Below, one piece after another: positions 50,001-56,000 of a stretch of DNA of 64,000 nt. A program made the position numbers and the translations under genes. Every line of letters begins with the position of its first letter. Position 1 is the stretch's first letter. The DNA is from Agelas oroides (taxonomy: Eukaryota > Porifera > Demospongiae > Agelasida > Agelasidae): the NCBI GenBank assembly GCA_949130485.1, contig OX422184.1, positions 6,676,655-6,740,654 on the forward strand, written 5' to 3'. The notes beneath the pieces were generated by a model. That model saw nothing but the letters and a program-made list of their open reading frames with translations. It ran no database searches and was not told the origin of the DNA.

Positions 50001-53000
50001 AAGAGAGTAAGGCAAATGAGAGTCTGACAGATACTCAGACGACACTTCACTCACTTTTTGAAACTCTTCAGACGACCGCTTTGCCATCTTCACTGCTATA
50101 TCACGTCCCCAGCACCTACACGCAACACGTGGTTACAACGGATATCTACTTGCATATTTCCGGATATTCTTCTGCGCGAGGCATACTCTGCGCACGCGTG
50201 TTCCTAGTATTATATTATGTGGATCCTTTAATTCGGGATGTAATTATGGATGTATGCATTAATCAAGAATCATAAAGCATTTATTTGGGAGATATGCTTT
50301 TTTGAACTTTTAAGCAATATCCTGTGCAACAGTAAAAATGTGTGATGATAGCATGGATGTTCATGGAGATGCATTATGTAATTATAACCAGTTATCCACA
50401 CTTTTAGGCATGAGCAATCAGAGATGACGGAAGACATTTTAAAGTGGGGAGGGGAGGGGGAGGAATGATTGCTGTGTGTGTAAGCACACGATAGCTAGGG
50501 GTGTCTGGGGGCATTTGAAATCAGATGCTCTGAGATCACTTCTGAAGCACTTTTGGGTCAAAAATTGCCACAAGAAATTTTTTCCTTCAGTTTTACGTCT
50601 AGTTCCAGGCTGGATGGCGGGTGCAATAAATGCAGTCTGGGAACGCAGAACTGGGAACGAGTGAGCTCTAAATAGAAGACGAGGCCTGCATGCCTAACTT
50701 GCACACTCCAACACGCTTCAACTGCAAGAATTGGTTGTTTCTACTCTGTACAACTATTTTATGTGTGACGTCACAGACCTAATACCGAATATAAGAAATC
50801 ATGTGGCAACAAAAAACATTTACGTAGGTAGCTGGCACTAGTATCAAGGGATGATTATATTTCATCTATTACCTACTTGCTTTTCTATTCACAGCTGGTT
50901 GACAATGCTACCAGTGTTTTTTGCTCACGTTGGGATCCTTTGGCAAATGGTGTGTCTAAAATCGATAATTTATACTTGCATTTGTATCTAAGCAGCACTG
51001 TCAATCGGCAATGTTGTAATTGTATTTTGTAATTGCAATTAATTTCAAAATTAATGTAATCATAAACATAGTTGAAATTGGTCATTTGGACCACCATCTA
51101 GTTGATTGGGGTGAGTGTGAATGAGCCCCAAACTATTGAGTTGAATTGTGATTTTTCACATAATATATAGCCGCGAGCCACATGCAGACTGTAAGTAAGA
51201 TTTTCGTACAACTTGATTTCTCGGGCACCCAGCTAAGCCTTAGGCAGCTAGCTCCAAGGTGAGCTGGAAAGATAACACTTATGAAAGACAGTCAGAAACG
51301 ACAGCCGGAGAGTGCTCACCTATTGTATAAGGAATAGCAGTTGTGTTGGCAGCAAAGATTCTGCTTCATGGCTGATGCGTGGCAACTCCCATCTGCTATT
51401 TCTCTAAGATGCCTCAAGTAAGGACTATGCGTGACAACCCAGGCTGTGTTCAGACTTAGCCTACAGTTAGCCAGAGTAGCTGCTTAGGAAGGACAAATGT
51501 CTCCATTGTATGGTACCACTCTATGACAAGCTATTCTCTGCAATCATGACAGTTTTCTCCAAGTTGTTAAGCACTTTTGCCAATAGTAGAGTGACAAACC
51601 TTGTTTAGCTACATGACACAGCCTGTGTGCTGTGATCTGATACTTCACTGGTAAAGCCTTAGCTGTATAACAGTTCAATGCTGCAACGTATTGCTTGCTT
51701 AGGCTCGCCCCACAATGTACAACATTCCCCTAGTACTTTTGAAGCCAATTACTTTTAACAGGTGGATACACAAACTGCTTCTCCAAAGTTGGCCAGTAAT
51801 TTGCTTTCTATGTTTTATCACCTGTTGAACGGTTTATTTGCCAGGCAGGGAAGATGTTGCAAGCTGATAGGTCCACACTGGTCACAAAAAATGTTATGAC
51901 TTGCATTACATGTACAATGCTCTAAACATTAGGTTAACTATTGATATGTAAGTAATTACAAAAGTAATTTGTTTTTTTAATGCTTACAATATTTTGAAAA
52001 CCTTCAATTAGTAATCGCGATTGTATGAAATATGTAGTTGGTAATTGTAATATTTACATTGTGGATGTAATCTTACATCACTGCTGTAAATATTGTGAAT
52101 AGGAGGTACTAATAGCAATATACTGGGAAGAACCTTGGTAACAAGACATTACAATTGTGTTTTGTTGACATTGGCTATCCAGTATTTAGCTACTGTTAAT
52201 TGTGGATGTAATCTTACATCACTGCTGTAAATTCAATTGTAAATAGGAGCTATTAATAATAAGCTTATACTGGGAAGAGCCTTGGGAACAACACAATCCT
52301 ACAATAATATTGTGTGCCTTTGATGACATCTGCATCACAGGAGCACGAGGGGCGTGGGTAACAGACTCTTGCTACCAGAACCACACATTGGCTGGTTTAA
52401 CCCCAACTACCCAACCTCCAGAGAATTCAGGGGCAACAGAGACACCACCGACAGTGCCAAACTTCACAGCTCAGTACTCACAACCTGGACATTTTGGTCT
52501 CCTGATGGTGAGTGAAGAGTATGAAGGAATTCTGACCCTCTAATTAATATATAATTATGTGAAGTACATGTACATGTTTGCACAGCTTCCACATTTTGTG
52601 GTGCATGCCAAGTAACAATGCTGTATAGCTGCATGAATTGATGCTTTGAAGAACTACAACATTACTGTTCAATCTGTATACAGGACCTCACGCTTATATT
52701 TCCCTCCCTCCCTTTCTGTATATATATATGTATATACATAGGATCTTACAGAAGGCTATGTTACCCCCCTCCCTCCTGAGTATGGTGTAGTGTTGCAAGG
52801 TTTTTCCTATGTTGGACTGGTTATCTCTCTTGTTTGCCTCACTGCATTTATCATCACACATCTTTCATCCAAGTAAGTGTGGATGTGACTCTAATGAACA
52901 GCTTGTGCAGCTTGGCTGTAGCAAGCTATTTAGAAGTGGTGTGGCCAAAGTGTTGCGGCAGTAAGCACACAGCAGCTATAGCTGGGGTAACTACAAAACT

Positions 53001-56000
53001 TGGACTCTGGACTGGACCATGGACTGGACTATGGACTGGACTTGACTATGGACTTGCTCATTGACTGCAAAAAATAATTATAAAACTGTCATAGAGCACT
53101 TTACTTTGCAAATGAATCAACTACAGTGCAACCGATGTTTCATCTTAATAACATGTGAATTGTATTTAGCTACATGTATAATCTCGTGGCCCAGCCCACT
53201 CACACTGTGCGAAGTGGGCTGGCTAGCGTTAGTATTTAGCATGGTAAGCATACTATATGCCCAAGGGCCCAACTCAAGGCCACTTGTACAGTGATCTAAG
53301 TTAGCTCTTTTGACTCCCTCAGATGGTCCAGTGTGCTGGCCCAGGAGACCAGCAGCTCACGGTCGTCATCACGTTCGTGTCTTAGCTCAGTTCAGGAACC
53401 TTGCCGTTGCTTCCACGAAGGTGTTGCTCATTTGCAGGTCAGTGGTGGCACCATGACTAGGATACTTCGACAACAAGGTCAGTGGTGGCACCGTGACTAG
53501 GATACTTCGACAACAAGGTCAGTGGTGGCACCGTGACTAGGATACTTCGACAACAAGGTCAGTGGTGGCACCGTGACTAGGATACTTCGACAACAAGGTC
53601 AGTGGTGGCACCGTGACTAGGATACTTCGACAACAAGGTCAGTGGTGGCACCGTGACTAGGATACTTCGACAACAAGGTCAGTGGTGGCACCGTGACTAG
53701 GATACTTTGACAACAAGGTCAGTGGTGGCACCGTGACTAGGATACTTCGACAACAAGGTCAGTGGTGGCACCGTGACTAGGATACTTCGACAACAAGGTT
53801 AGTGGTGGCACCGTGACTAGGATACTTCGACAACAAGGTTAGTGGTGGCACCGTGACTAGGATACTTTGACAACAAGGTCAGTGGTGGCACCGTGACTAG
53901 GATACTTCGACAACAAGGTCAGTGGTGGCACCGTGACTAGGATACTTCGACAACAAGGTCAGTGGTGGCACCGTGACTAGGATACTTCGACAACAAGGCT
54001 AATCTCTATGCACATGTCAGTGCATAGAGCACTAATACGCTAGGCAAACAATCTTAGTCGGCTCAATTGCCACATGCAAGCTTTACCACCCACAGACCTG
54101 GTCACCAACAAGACATATTATGAATTAGAATAGCTACAACAACTTGGTAGTGCTTACTACACTGTAGAAAGCTATAGAAAACAGTTTCAGCATCTTCCTT
54201 GGGAGTCCATAATTGAGTCCAGTCCATAGTCCAGTCCAGTCCAGAGTCCAGGTTTTGTAGTTACCCTTATAGCTGGGTTCTGGTACATTTTTCCCCCAGA
54301 AAAACTTTGTGAAAAATTAGACACTCAGAATTTGTTTCTGAGGTAACATTTATGTGAAGAATACCATATTTTTTGCAAGCAGGTTTTCAATCGATCAAGT
54401 GTAACTTAGTGCATGCAGCAGCTACATATGAAAGGTTTCTGCAGGCATGCTCCTGCAGCAAATATTTTGTTTGGAGATTGTTTCTTAACTATGTTACTTT
54501 GCAAGCAAGATTCTGATTGCTAGATAACCACATGGAAATAGGTGTAGTGACGTCACAGATTCCATGTTTAAACTTGTACATGTCGCAGATGGACAACAAT
54601 GTGTAGTAAGCAACACGTCACATCTTTGGTGTCATTGCAGTGAAGGTATAGCCATTGAGTGAACAGAATGTAAATAGCACAAAATCCAGATCCAATGTTG
54701 CCTTTTGCAGTTCAGGAAATGATCGCCTTGTGTGATGATTGGCTATCTTCACTTCTACATGCAAATTGTGTTGTGTAAGTTGGGTCCACAAAAATCTGGT
54801 TAGGCCAAAACCTGACCTATCCCTGTTAAGGCCATGCAAATGTAACAGTGCTATAAACTAATTGCTGAATTATGTACCCTGCATAAGCTTTGATTGTACA
54901 TGCAATTTTGGCTCCTTTAGGAGTCTACGCAAAAAGGAGCATGAACAGATTCTCATCAACCTCTGCTTTGCTCTGATGGGGATGTACCTTGTCTTCATTC
55001 TTGGAGCCAACGCAGCATCTAGTTCTGTCCTCTGTGGCATCAGTGCTGGCCTACTCCAGTATTTTATGTTGGTGTTCTTCTCGTGGACTGCTGTGGAGGC
55101 ATTCTACCTTTACCGAAAACTGGTTACAGTCCTGGGAGTGAAGGAAATATCTTGGCTGGTGCTCAAGATCGGGCTCATAGTGTGGCGTATGTTTACTCTA
55201 CTGTATGTGTGATTACTGTTTTTATGCATGTGGCATTATGTATAGTCTACTACCAGGAATAGATAATGTAAGCTTCAAGAGAAAATGGACCTCCAGCAAG
55301 TTTGAGTTTGATAACTACTCCAGAGCGTAAATTTGTTTCTACGTAAACTACTCCAATTACATTTCTGACAATGACGCACGTCACCATGCATGATTAGCTG
55401 TTGAAATTTTGAAGCAGGGATAATTCAAACACTCTAGTACACCTTGTTATTTAAATCTGAGTTGCATTCTAGGTGTATGGTAACTAATGGATATAAAGGA
55501 TCACTTTATGGCATTCTTGTGTAATTGTATCCATTACAGTGGTCCCCATTTTGATAGTAGTGCTATGTGCTGGCCCTGGATACAAATTCTACTATCAGGA
55601 GAGCAAATCTGGCTTGTAAGTAATATTGTGTACAGATAACAGGCTTAAGATGAGATTGAGGGTAGCTTCATATCTCTCTTTGTTATGTCACTCTCTTGTG
55701 AATGATCGTGGAAGAAGCAGCTCATGTTGGGACATGTTTGAGCTATAAATGACCAATACACGCCAATGTCTCAATGGCTGTGAAATCTTGGATGTGAAAC
55801 AAATTGGCTCTAATGCCTGCATGTTATTATATTTTGTGATATAACATTTGTAGTATCTAAGTTCACAATGGCCAGCAACAAATGCTGAGTTACATAGATA
55901 AACATTATACCAGTGGGCAGTATCAACTGCTTTTGACAGAAGTATCAAGCATCCTTTTTGTTACATGTGAATATGTGTGTCTTAGTTGATGAGTTGCAAA

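Larger units (their letters stand above)
48419..50894 (+). other. 2.5-kb intron between GAIN and GPS exons
   Basis: Holds a DNA element (48923-49451), a CpG-rich open frame (49817-50275), and at about 50440-50600 decayed sequence related to the 49290-49400 part of that element. Confidence 0.55.
52970..54290. repeat. Inverted repeat flanking the intronic minisatellite
   Basis: cagctatagctggggtaactacaaaacttggactctggactgg on the left and ccagtccagagtccaggttttgtagttacccttatagctg on the right are inverted, with arms of about 85 bp made partly of repeated ggactgg words. The loop is 1.15 kb. Confidence 0.8.
52873..54920 (+). other. Intron between TM1 and TM2 exons
   Basis: 2.0 kb. Holds an inverted repeat (52970-53060 and 54205-54290) enclosing a possible alternative exon and a 40-bp minisatellite. 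Confidence 0.7.

Noticed and set aside
53438-53998. CRISPR-like array of 40-bp units
   Set aside because: The whole unit is repeated without variable spacers, in an intron of an animal gene. It is a minisatellite.
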